Below are positions 17,485 through 24,913 of a stretch of DNA of 64,000 bases, piece after piece. The notes under the pieces were generated by a model that saw only the letters and a list, made by a program, of their open reading frames with translations, did no database searches and was not told where the DNA came from. The translations under genes were made by a program, and so were the position numbers. The stretch spans positions 40,740-104,739 of the forward strand of contig CAJUCW010000010.1 of the NCBI GenBank assembly GCA_910585275.1, given 5' to 3'. This DNA comes from an uncultured Muribaculaceae bacterium (GTDB lineage Bacteria; Bacteroidota; Bacteroidia; Bacteroidales; Muribaculaceae). Within the stretch, counting starts at the first letter, position 1. The number at the start of each line of letters is the position of its first letter.

Positions 17485-18498
17485 TTAGATGATTATTGGG
17501 GAATCCTTGCTGAAATTCCTGACGGCTTTCCTTCCGATTATTTTGTCCCAAAGCATTGGAGAAATTCCATCGCCGGGTCTTTTTACGGTTAAGTTTTCTT
17601 CGGTGAAAATATCTCCTTCCTTTATATCGGTGGCCGCCACGATGCTTTTACGTGCCACAGCCATGTTTTTGCGTTCCGAATCGCTGATTTGTTTCAACGG
17701 GGAACCCAACGACACAGCAACGTTACGAATCTCTTTGACCATCCGCGACAATTCTTCCGGTTCGAGAGATGCCACATGGTCGGGGCCCGGCAGCGACCTG
17801 TTGAGCGTGAAATGTTTTTCTATCACTGCAGCCCCAAGTGCCGTGGCCGCTACCGGCACTTCTATGCCGGGCGTGTGGTCGGAATATCCGGTGCGTATGC
17901 CGAAAGTATTGCGGAGAGAAACCATAGCAATGAGGTTGACATCGCGGAACGGAGTGGGGTATTCAGTGTTGCAATGGAGCAACGTGATGTCAGATTGCCC
18001 GTAACCTTGGGAGTAGAACACTTCGAGCGCGGCTTCTATATCACCGATTGTTGACATGCCCGACGACATCACGACAGGCATTCGCGTGGCGGCAATCCGG
18101 CGCAGATAGGGGAGATTGGTTATCTCTCCCGAAGGGATTTTCATGAAGTCCATCCCTAAAGAAGCGAGGAAATCGATGCTCTCCAGGTCGAAGGGGGTCG
18201 AAACGAATCCTATCCCTTTCTCTTCGCAATAAGATTTGATACGTATGAAATCGTCAAACGTAAGTTCGAGCGAACGAAGCATCTCAAGTTGCGAATCGGC
18301 GTTGCAATTGTTTTTTTGGTAGGCGGCAGTAGTTCCGGCGGAGGTGACAAGGTTTTCTGCCTTGAAAGTTTGGAATTTAATGTAGTCGGCGCCTGCCTGC
18401 GCCGCCGCATCAACCATTTCGAGAGCCAATTCCAGCGAGCCGTTGTGATTCACCCCGGCTTCTGCGATTATTATAGGATAAGTATGGGATGGGTTCAT
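17485..18498 (-). CDS. neuB: N-acetylneuraminate synthase family (NeuB/LegI)
   Basis: A 337-residue enzyme that condenses phosphoenolpyruvate with ManNAc-type sugars. A TIM-barrel domain (~1-270) contains IIIAEAGVNHNGSLELA, DYIKFQTFKAENLVT, VSTPFDLESIDFL, KIPSGEITNLPYL and HCNTEYPTP. A C-terminal antifreeze-like SAF domain (~285-337, SIVAATDIKEGDIFTEENLTVKRPG-type) follows. The ATG overlaps the neuD stop by 4 bases. No cytidylyltransferase (NeuA) is in the window. Confidence 0.93.
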   Translation of the reverse strand: MNPSHTYPIIIAEAGVNHNGSLELALEMVDAAAQAGADYIKFQTFKAENLVTSAGTTAAYQKNNCNADSQLEMLRSLELTFDDFIRIKSYCEEKGIGFVSTPFDLESIDFLASLGMDFMKIPSGEITNLPYLRRIAATRMPVVMSSGMSTIGDIEAALEVFYSQGYGQSDITLLHCNTEYPTPFRDVNLIAMVSLRNTFGIRTGYSDHTPGIEVPVAATALGAAVIEKHFTLNRSLPGPDHVASLEPEELSRMVKEIRNVAVSLGSPLKQISDSERKNMAVARKSIVAATDIKEGDIFTEENLTVKRPGDGISPMLWDKIIGRKAVRNFSKDSPIII

Positions 18499-19136
18499 TT
18501 TTTCAGGGAATGGAATTTAAGAGGGTTGCCGTGATAGATGCCTGGTTCGGTGAGGTCAACGGTTACCACCGCCCCCATGCCGACGGTTACGCCGGATGCT
18601 ATCGTCACGCCGTTTTTTATTTTAGAACCGAGTCCTATGAAGCAGTCTCGGCCGATTTTAACACCGCCGCCCATCACCACTCCGGGACCAATGAAAGTGT
18701 TAGACCCTATTTCACAGTCGTGCTCCACTATGGCCCCGGTGTTGATTACGGCATGTCGGCCGATTGAAGCTCTGTTAATAATTGCTCCGTTCATGACCGC
18801 CACCCCTTCTGCCAACGATGCATTGCGGGTGACGATGGCGGATGCTGCTATTATAGAAGCGAAGTCGGCCCCGCATCCCTCATACAGCTCGATGAGGCTG
18901 CGGCGTTTGTGCATCAACGGAAGCCCTGCATAAACGAATGCGATGTGGAATTTGTGGTCCTTTTTCAGAATGGGGGCGACCGAATCGTCGCCGAGCCATT
19001 CCAGCGGCATTCCTGTGGCGGCACCTGGAGCAGTGTAGCCTACTATGGAATCCGGGTCAGAAGCCGCCTCAAGCAATGACAATGCATGGCCTCCTCCGCC
19101 TGCCAAAACAATCCTCTCGCGTTTCTTTTTCAACAT
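18495..19136 (-). CDS. neuD: Sialic-acid-type O-acetyltransferase, NeuD family
   Basis: A 213-residue acetyltransferase. The N-terminal Rossmann-like PglD domain begins RIVLAGGGGHALSLLEA. The C-terminal half is a left-handed beta-helix made of hexapeptide repeats (AIVTRNASLAEGVAVMNGAI; HAVINTGAIVEHDCEIGSN), with the catalytic His in VEHDCEIG. NeuD/PglD proteins acetylate nonulosonic acids or their amino-sugar precursors. It sits 9 bases downstream of the SpoU methyltransferase and overlaps neuB. Confidence 0.88.
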   Translation of the reverse strand: MLKKKRERIVLAGGGGHALSLLEAASDPDSIVGYTAPGAATGMPLEWLGDDSVAPILKKDHKFHIAFVYAGLPLMHKRRSLIELYEGCGADFASIIAASAIVTRNASLAEGVAVMNGAIINRASIGRHAVINTGAIVEHDCEIGSNTFIGPGVVMGGGVKIGRDCFIGLGSKIKNGVTIASGVTVGMGAVVTVDLTEPGIYHGNPLKFHSLKK

Positions 19137-19145
19137 ATCCGGTTA

Positions 19146-19952
19146 TTATTTTTTTGATTGGGGGCGCAACTGCCAGAATGCTACGGCTGAAGCCGCGGCC
19201 ACATTAAGGGAATCCACATTATGCGCCATAGGGATTTTTGCAGTGTAATCTGCGTCGGCGATAACGTCGGCGGCAAGTCCGTCGCCTTCCGTGCCGAGAA
19301 TCATGGCTATTTTCGGCAATGCCGCAAGTGTGGGGTCGTCGATGCTTACCGACTTATCTGTAAGCGCGAGGGCCACGGTCGTGAAACCTAATTCTTTCAA
19401 CGATGAAACTGGTGTTTCGAGCCATGTCCATGGCACAAGAAACACACTTCCCATCGATACCCTCACGGCACGTCGGTTGAGCGGGTCGCATGAGGTTGGT
19501 GTGAGCAACACCGCATCGACGCCGATTGCGGCGGCCGATCGGAATATGGCTCCGATGTTGGTGGTGTCGGTCACTCCGTCAATAACCGCCACGCGTCTTG
19601 CATTGTCACACACATCCTTCGGCGCCGATAACTTGCGTCGGCGCATGGCGCACAATACGCCCCTTGTAAGCGTATAGCCGGTGAGTGAAGCCAAAAGCTC
19701 ACGACCACCGGTGAACACCGGTATGTCGCCGCAACGCTCCACGATGTCGGCCGCATCGCCGTTGAGATGCCTGCTTTCACAAAGCAATGCCAAGGGTTCG
19801 TAACCGGCGTCGAGTGCCACCGTGATTACTTTCGGGCTCTCCGCTATGAAAATTCCTTTGTCCGGCTCAAGCCGGTTGCGGAGCTGAGCCTCCGTGAGCG
19901 AAGAAAACACCTCCACTCCCGGATGCGACAGTGAATCTATTTCTATAACCAT
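19146..19952 (-). CDS. TrmH/SpoU-family RNA 2'-O-methyltransferase
   Basis: A 268-residue SPOUT methyltransferase. The N-terminal ~110 residues form a substrate-binding domain. The three SpoU motifs are intact: DTTNIGAIFRSAAAIG (motif 1, ~125-140), MILGTEGDGL (motif 2) and IPMAHNVDSLNVAAASAVAFW-type motif 3 near the C-terminus, where the trefoil knot binds SAM. The target RNA (23S rRNA or tRNA) is unclear. It is the first gene of the transcript that continues into neuD-neuB-neuC. Its -7 box lies only 4 bases from the ATG. Confidence 0.9.
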   Translation of the reverse strand: MVIEIDSLSHPGVEVFSSLTEAQLRNRLEPDKGIFIAESPKVITVALDAGYEPLALLCESRHLNGDAADIVERCGDIPVFTGGRELLASLTGYTLTRGVLCAMRRRKLSAPKDVCDNARRVAVIDGVTDTTNIGAIFRSAAAIGVDAVLLTPTSCDPLNRRAVRVSMGSVFLVPWTWLETPVSSLKELGFTTVALALTDKSVSIDDPTLAALPKIAMILGTEGDGLAADVIADADYTAKIPMAHNVDSLNVAAASAVAFWQLRPQSKK

Positions 19953-19956
19953 GATG

Positions 19957-19964
19957 CAAAATTA
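19957..19964 (-). promoter_or_regulatory. -7 box four bases upstream of the SpoU methyltransferase start
   Basis: TAATTTTG on the minus strand is a perfect -7 match. Only four bases separate it from ATG 19952, so transcription would begin at or next to the start codon (leaderless mRNA). Confidence 0.5.
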
Positions 19965-20061
19965 ATAAAAAACGCTGCAAATACGTTCTATCTTTCGCTT
20001 TAAACTACGCCATCGTCGGGTTTTTAACGTTGCATCGGGTGTGGGTTTGGGAATTAATTAT

Positions 20062-20069
20062 TAATTTTG
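20062..20069 (+). promoter_or_regulatory. -7 box for the DUF1460 gene
   Basis: TAATTTTG at 20062-20069, 15 bases before ATG 20085. It covers the alternative TTG start at 20067, which argues against that start. Confidence 0.5.
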
Positions 20070-20084
20070 CAAAAAATACAACAG

Positions 20085-20969
20085 ATGGACATGCTAAAAA
20101 AACATATAGGCAGCCTGATTTCGGCAGTGGCTTTATTGTCGGCTATTGTTTTCACGTCGTTGCCGGCGAGGGCCTATGAGCCGCGTCTCCATTGCCAGGA
20201 AGACACCGTGGCTATAAGTCGCATTTTGCAGAAGGCGGCTGAAAAAGGAGGCACGCTTGGAGAGCGTTGCGTTTTTGTGGCAAAGGAACTGGTGGATACC
20301 CCTTGGGCGCCCCCGCTCGACAATGATTCCGTAGGCACAATCGTCATAAACATGCATGGGTTTGACAGACTCGGGTTTGTAAATACGGTTCTTGCCCTCG
20401 CCGAAGCAAGTCGCCAAAAACTGCCGATGGTCAGGGAGTTCGAGCGTCAGTATGAAGCGTTTTGCCGTAGAAAAGGGGAAGACACGGGATTTGACAGCCA
20501 GTTTATCTACGGCGCCGACTGGATTGTGGATAATGTGTATCGCGGCAATCTGAAGGAAATGACCGAGTATCTGGGCGGTGGTGGTTTCAAGACCAAAACC
20601 CTTGACTATATCACCCGGCATCGCGACCAATACCCTGCTTTGAAAAACGATGCCACCTACGACAAGGTGAGGATGATGGAGATGGGCTACCGCAGCCACC
20701 GCATACCCCACATGAAAAAACAAAGTGCCGGCAACAAGCCTCTCCACGAGCTTATGAAAGACGGTGATATCATAATGATGTTGTCGCCCGAAATAGATTT
20801 TGATATCTATGACATAGGAATTGTGGAGATGAAAGACGGTCAGCCCTATCTTATCCATATCTCACACGAAAACGGCAAAGTGGTGGAAGACCCTTATCCC
20901 ATGGCGAGGTTGTTTAAGCTCGAAGGTCAGCATTTTTATGGCTACCGTTGGCTTCGACCTCAGGAATGA
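20085..20969 (+). CDS. DUF1460 (N-acetylmuramoyl-L-alanine amidase-like) secreted protein
   Basis: A 294-residue exported protein; signal peptide ~1-30 (LISAVALLSAIVFTSLPARA) followed by a DUF1460 domain. Family hallmarks visible are the DTPWAPPLDND region, VINMHGFDRLGFVNTVLALA (the usual Cys position of the NlpC/P60-like active site is replaced by Gly-Phe-Asp context), and the late HISHENGKVVEDP with a His. DUF1460 proteins have an amidase-like papain fold and are thought to act on peptidoglycan or related amides. Start chosen at ATG 20085 because the upstream TTG lies inside the -7 box. Confidence in fold is moderate, in substrate low. Confidence 0.75.
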   Translation: MDMLKKHIGSLISAVALLSAIVFTSLPARAYEPRLHCQEDTVAISRILQKAAEKGGTLGERCVFVAKELVDTPWAPPLDNDSVGTIVINMHGFDRLGFVNTVLALAEASRQKLPMVREFERQYEAFCRRKGEDTGFDSQFIYGADWIVDNVYRGNLKEMTEYLGGGGFKTKTLDYITRHRDQYPALKNDATYDKVRMMEMGYRSHRIPHMKKQSAGNKPLHELMKDGDIIMMLSPEIDFDIYDIGIVEMKDGQPYLIHISHENGKVVEDPYPMARLFKLEGQHFYGYRWLRPQE

Positions 20970-21046
20970 TTATTATCCGGAATCGTTTAATTGGGACATG
21001 TATAGGGGCTTTATTGTAGATTTTATGGTTGGTTGATATAAAAATG

Positions 21047-21090
21047 CAAGAGGCTTGGTCGGTTTGGGCCTGAACCTCTTGTGTGTTTTA
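21047..21090 (+). terminator. Probable terminator after the DUF1460 gene
   Basis: CAAGAGG (21047-21053) pairs with CCTCTTG (21075-21081), followed by TGTGTTTTA. The 21-base loop and modest T-run make it a weak terminator. Confidence 0.45.
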
Positions 21091-21109
21091 TAACAATTTG
21101 CTAAATTTG
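21078..21109 (+). promoter_or_regulatory. Promoter of the asparaginase gene
   Basis: CTTG (21078-21081), 20-base spacer and TAAATTTG (21102-21109) fit the Bacteroidota consensus. The -33 box overlaps the preceding hairpin's 3' arm. Confidence 0.5.
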
Positions 21110-21171
21110 CAAAGTGTAATCCTGTTTTGTATGCATCGTCGCATGTAAAAAGAAAGATTCGCCAATCCTAT

Positions 21172-22215
21172 ATGAAGACTTTTGCCCGTCCCAAGATTTT
21201 AATGATATATACCGGTGGCACCATCGGAATGATAGAGAATCCGCAGAGCCATGCCCTCGAACCTGTGGATTTCGACCATCTTCTCGACAATGTGCCCAAA
21301 TTGAAGATGCTTGATTTCGAGATTTCGAGTTTCCAGTTCGAGCATCCCATCGATTCCTCGGCGATGACACCGGAGCATTGGGGCGAGATTGCAAAGGTGA
21401 TTGAGCAAAATTATGACGCTTACGACGGCTTTGTCGTGCTACACGGCACAGACACGATGGCTTATACGTCGTCGGCCTTGAGCTTTATGCTTGAAAATCT
21501 CAATAAGCCGGTAATAATAACCGGCTCGCAGCTCCCTATCGGCGAAGTGAGAACGGACGGTGAGGAGAATCTGATTACGGCGTTGCAGATTGCAGCCGCG
21601 AGGGATCGTGACGGAGGACATACAATCAGGGAGGTGGCCATCCTTTTTGAAAACTATCTTTGGCGGGGCAACCGCAGCACAAAGCGAAGCGCCGATAATT
21701 TCAACGCGTTCAAGAGCAACAACTATCCGGAACTTGCCAAAATCGGATTGGGCATAACCTTCAACCGCGATGCTTTGTGGCGCCCGAAGAATTCCGTCGC
21801 ACCGTTAAAAGTGCATTATAAGATGGACTGCAATGTGCTCTATATCGATCTTTTCCCGGGAATAAAGGAATGCGTGGTGCGCCATCTTCTTTCCACACCA
21901 GGCATAAAAGGAGTTGTGTTGAAAACGTTCGGGGCGGGCAACGGACCTAACGACCAGTGGTTTATCGACGCGATTAAGGAGACTGTAGCCAAGGGGGTCG
22001 TGGTGGTCAATATTACGCAGTGCAACAACGGGAGCGTTCATCCTTTCCGTTACGTCACCGGTCTTGAACTCGCCAACGCCGGGGTGGTTTCGGGGCATGA
22101 CCTTACGTCGGAAGCTGCAATCACGAAACTCATGTATTTGCTCGGGAGAGGCATGACTCCTGAAGAAGTCAAAAGCTACATGGAATTCAGCCTATGCGGC
22201 GAAATGACGTGTTGA
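21172..22215 (+). CDS. ansA: Type I (cytosolic) L-asparaginase
   Basis: A 347-residue enzyme hydrolysing L-asparagine to aspartate and ammonia. The start at ATG 21172 gives the usual N-terminus; an ATG at 21127 would add 15 atypical residues. The first catalytic motif TGGTIG covers residues 14-19 (nucleophile Thr17). The second is VLHGTDTMAYTSSALSFML with Thr-Asp near residues 93-98. The NRSTKRSADNFNAF segment carries the conserved Lys. No signal peptide is present, matching the cytosolic AnsA type. It has its own promoter. Confidence 0.92.
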   Translation: MKTFARPKILMIYTGGTIGMIENPQSHALEPVDFDHLLDNVPKLKMLDFEISSFQFEHPIDSSAMTPEHWGEIAKVIEQNYDAYDGFVVLHGTDTMAYTSSALSFMLENLNKPVIITGSQLPIGEVRTDGEENLITALQIAAARDRDGGHTIREVAILFENYLWRGNRSTKRSADNFNAFKSNNYPELAKIGLGITFNRDALWRPKNSVAPLKVHYKMDCNVLYIDLFPGIKECVVRHLLSTPGIKGVVLKTFGAGNGPNDQWFIDAIKETVAKGVVVVNITQCNNGSVHPFRYVTGLELANAGVVSGHDLTSEAAITKLMYLLGRGMTPEEVKSYMEFSLCGEMTC

Positions 22216-22248
22216 CAGTTTTATTTATTCTGGCGATTACACCCCACA

Positions 22249-22280
22249 ATTGCATTTATGGAGTAAATTTCGTAAATTTG
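22249..22280 (+). promoter_or_regulatory. Promoter of the DUF3822-rsmD group
   Basis: ATTG (22249-22252), 20-base spacer and TAAATTTG (22273-22280), with ATG 22 bases further on. Confidence 0.55.
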
Positions 22281-22302
22281 TAGGAAATTTACGGATAAAT
22301 TT

Positions 22303-23037
22303 ATGACAACATTAACGGCAGCGGACTATGCCGATACCGGTCAGTGGCGCCTTATCGTCAAAATCGGTAACGGAGGAATCTCCGCACATCTTGAAAACAC
22401 TATTCATCGCGACGTAGATTTGCAGGAACTTTTTTCCACAACCTGGGAAGAAGGTTCCGGCAGTTTGTTGCAACATATCGAGAATGCCGTGTATGACCAT
22501 CCGCGTGTGCTTGACGATTTTTCGGCACGCATAGTGGTGTATGACCGAAAAACGCTTTTTATGCCTACGGAACTCCTTCTCGACACGGAAGGCGCCGAAG
22601 AAACGTATTATACTTCGGTGTATGGCGGCGACGGAGCAGACGTGATGTGTGAAGGAGATAAGGAGGTTACCGCCGCCTTTATGCTTGCACCGGGGCTTAA
22701 AGGATTTCTCAGCCGCACTTTTCCCGGTGCAAGAATAGGATGCAACCTTATGCGGAAAGTGACGGAATGCCGGGGTAAAGGCGAGGGGAAGAAACTATCT
22801 CTCTCTTTGAGAGACGGAGAGGCTGATTTCGTAATGGCAGACGGAGGCAATCTTTTATCGGCATCGACGCGTTCCTGGAAAACCGGAGACGATATAGCGT
22901 ATTTTGCTTTCAACCTAATGAACGTATATGGCGTTGACCCTAAGGATGTGAACGTCTATGTCGATGCCGACGGGGTCGAAGTCCCGTCGGAAATGATGGC
23001 TTTTTTCGGTAAGTTTGCAGGGGGCGTTAATGTTTAA
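22303..23037 (+). CDS. DUF3822 family protein
   Basis: A 244-residue cytosolic protein without signal peptide or membrane segments. The pattern WRLIVKIGNGGISAHLENT, a central DDFSARIVVYDRKTLFMPTELL strand-rich block, and ALKGFLSRTFPGARI-type helix match the Bacteroidetes DUF3822 family, whose actin/ASKHA-like appearance is only suspected. It is 12 bases upstream of rsmD, an arrangement I recall as conserved in Bacteroidales, which suggests a role linked to ribosome maturation. No function is established. Confidence 0.75.
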   Translation: MTTLTAADYADTGQWRLIVKIGNGGISAHLENTIHRDVDLQELFSTTWEEGSGSLLQHIENAVYDHPRVLDDFSARIVVYDRKTLFMPTELLLDTEGAEETYYTSVYGGDGADVMCEGDKEVTAAFMLAPGLKGFLSRTFPGARIGCNLMRKVTECRGKGEGKKLSLSLRDGEADFVMADGGNLLSASTRSWKTGDDIAYFAFNLMNVYGVDPKDVNVYVDADGVEVPSEMMAFFGKFAGGVNV

Positions 23038-23049
23038 ATCTTTTTTACT

Positions 23050-23586
23050 ATGAGAATAATACGAGGCAAATACGGGCGGCGTAGGTTTGATGTTCCGAAG
23101 AATATCACGGCGCGCCCAACCACAGATTTCGCAAGGGAGAATCTTTTTAACGTGCTGGAAAATCTTGACGATTTCGAAGGAAAAACCGCTCTCGACCTTT
23201 TTGCAGGCACCGGGGCTATAAGTTTCGAATTTTTGTCGCGTGGGTGTTCGGAGGTTACTGCTGTGGAGCAGGCCGCCGTGCAGGCACAGTTCATAAGAAG
23301 TGTGAAGGAGAAGCTTGGCGATGAATCGCTGAGGGTTATAAAAGGAGACGTTTTCAAGTTCATCGCTACGTGCAGCCGGCAATTCGATTTTATTTTTGCC
23401 GACCCTCCCTACGACCATCCTCGGTTTGAGGAGGTTCCGGGGCTTATTCTTGAGTCCCCGATGGTGAAGAGCGGCACAGTGGTGGTGATAGAGCATTCGA
23501 AAAACCGTGATTTCTCGACGTTGCCGGGTTTTTCGCAGCATCGCGTTTACGGAAGCGTGAATTTTTCGATATTCATTGTGAAATAG
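23050..23586 (+). CDS. rsmD: 16S rRNA (guanine966-N2)-methyltransferase RsmD
   Basis: A 178-residue Rossmann-fold methyltransferase that modifies G966 near the P-site tRNA contact in 16S rRNA. MRIIRGKYGRRRFDVP is the family N-terminus, RPTTDFARENLFNVL follows, SAM motif I is DLFAGTGAI (49-57), and the catalytic DPPY is at 118-121. Length matches the family. It follows the DUF3822 gene by 12 bases. Confidence 0.95.
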   Translation: MRIIRGKYGRRRFDVPKNITARPTTDFARENLFNVLENLDDFEGKTALDLFAGTGAISFEFLSRGCSEVTAVEQAAVQAQFIRSVKEKLGDESLRVIKGDVFKFIATCSRQFDFIFADPPYDHPRFEEVPGLILESPMVKSGTVVVIEHSKNRDFSTLPGFSQHRVYGSVNFSIFIVK

Positions 23587-23654
23587 ATTCAGTCTTTTCT
23601 GGAACTTGGTTCTAAAGCGTGCAAATCTCGAATAATAACGATTATAAATTACCC

Positions 23655-24878
23655 ATGATTATGGACAATAATATAAAACTTGACACAATAGAGTCTGCCA
23701 TCGACGATTTCCGTCAGGGCAAGTTCATTATAGTGGTTGACGATGAAGACCGCGAAAACGAAGGCGACCTTATCATCGCAGCTGAAAAAATCACTCCGGA
23801 GGATGTCAATTTCATGCTGAAAAACGCCAGAGGGGTGCTTTGTGTCCCGATTACAAACGAACGCTGCAGAGAACTCGACCTTCCGCATCAGGTGGAAGAC
23901 AACACGTCGGTACTCGGCACTCCCTTCACCGTGACTGTTGACAAACTCGAGGGTTGTTCCACTGGAGTTTCCGCCGAAGACCGCGCGGCCACTATCCGAG
24001 CGCTCGCCGACCCGGCATCTACGCCTGCCACCTTTGGACGTCCCGGACATATCAATCCTCTTTATGCCCAGGACAGGGGTGTGATTCAGCGTTGCGGCCA
24101 CACGGAGGCAGCCGTGGACTTCGCACGCCTTGCCGGCCTCCAGCCTGCCGCCGCACTTATGGAGATTATGAGCGACGACGGCACCATGGCCCGACTTCCT
24201 GAACTACGCAAACTTGCCGATAAGTGGGGCCTTAAACTTGTGAGCATACGCGACCTGATTGCCTACCGGATGCTCAACGAGTCGATGGTGGAGAAAGGGG
24301 AAGAGGTCGATATGCCTACCTCCTACGGTCATTTCCACCTCATTCCATTCAAGCAGAAAGACAACGACCTCGAACATATCGCTTTGATAAAGGGTGACGT
24401 TGCTGACGGCAATCCTGTGCTTGTAAGGGTTCATTCATCATGTGCTACAGGAGATATTTTCGGCTCCATGCGTTGCGAGTGTGGCGAGCAGTTGCATCTT
24501 GCGATGAAGATGATTGAAAAGGAGGGAAGGGGCGCCGTGGTCTATCTCAACCAGGAGGGGAGAGGCATCGGGCTTATGGAAAAGATAAAGGCTTATAAAC
24601 TTCAGGAAAACGGTCTGGATACGGTAGATGCCAACCTTCATCTCGGGCATAAGGCCGACGAACGCGATTATGGAGTCGGGGCAAACATCCTTCACGCCCT
24701 CGGAATCAAGAAAATGCGCCTTATGACCAACAATCCGGTGAAGCGCATCGGTCTTGAAGGTTACGGCATAGAGGTTACGGAAAACGTTCCACTTGAGGTC
24801 GAACCCAACCAGTATAACCGGTTTTACATGCACACTAAAAAAGAGCGCATGGGGCATGACCTTCATAAAATCGACTGA
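23655..24878 (+). CDS. ribBA: Bifunctional 3,4-dihydroxy-2-butanone 4-phosphate synthase / GTP cyclohydrolase II
   Basis: A ~407-residue fusion catalysing both entry reactions of riboflavin synthesis. The RibB domain (~1-205) shows IIVVDDEDRENEGDLIIAAE, GCSTGVSAEDRAATI and RPGHINPLYAQ with RGHTEAAVD-like RCGHTEAAVD. The RibA domain follows with RVHSSCATGDIFGSMRCECG (zinc ligands Cys-Cys-Cys), YLNQEGRGIGLMEKIKAY and NNPVKRIGLEGYGIEV. The start is uncertain among ATG 23655, ATG 23661 and an upstream GTG; the ATG pair fits homologue lengths. No FMN riboswitch is visible upstream. Confidence 0.95.
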   Translation: MIMDNNIKLDTIESAIDDFRQGKFIIVVDDEDRENEGDLIIAAEKITPEDVNFMLKNARGVLCVPITNERCRELDLPHQVEDNTSVLGTPFTVTVDKLEGCSTGVSAEDRAATIRALADPASTPATFGRPGHINPLYAQDRGVIQRCGHTEAAVDFARLAGLQPAAALMEIMSDDGTMARLPELRKLADKWGLKLVSIRDLIAYRMLNESMVEKGEEVDMPTSYGHFHLIPFKQKDNDLEHIALIKGDVADGNPVLVRVHSSCATGDIFGSMRCECGEQLHLAMKMIEKEGRGAVVYLNQEGRGIGLMEKIKAYKLQENGLDTVDANLHLGHKADERDYGVGANILHALGIKKMRLMTNNPVKRIGLEGYGIEVTENVPLEVEPNQYNRFYMHTKKERMGHDLHKID

Positions 24879-24913
24879 TCAGTTTAATCGTTGTCCGTTT
24901 TACTATCCTGACC

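Noticed and set aside
20067..20087. TTG start for the DUF1460 gene
   Set aside because: It lies within the -7 box; ATG 20085 is better.
23587..23654. FMN riboswitch before ribBA
   Set aside because: The 68-base gap to rsmD shows no conserved FMN-element sequences and is too short.
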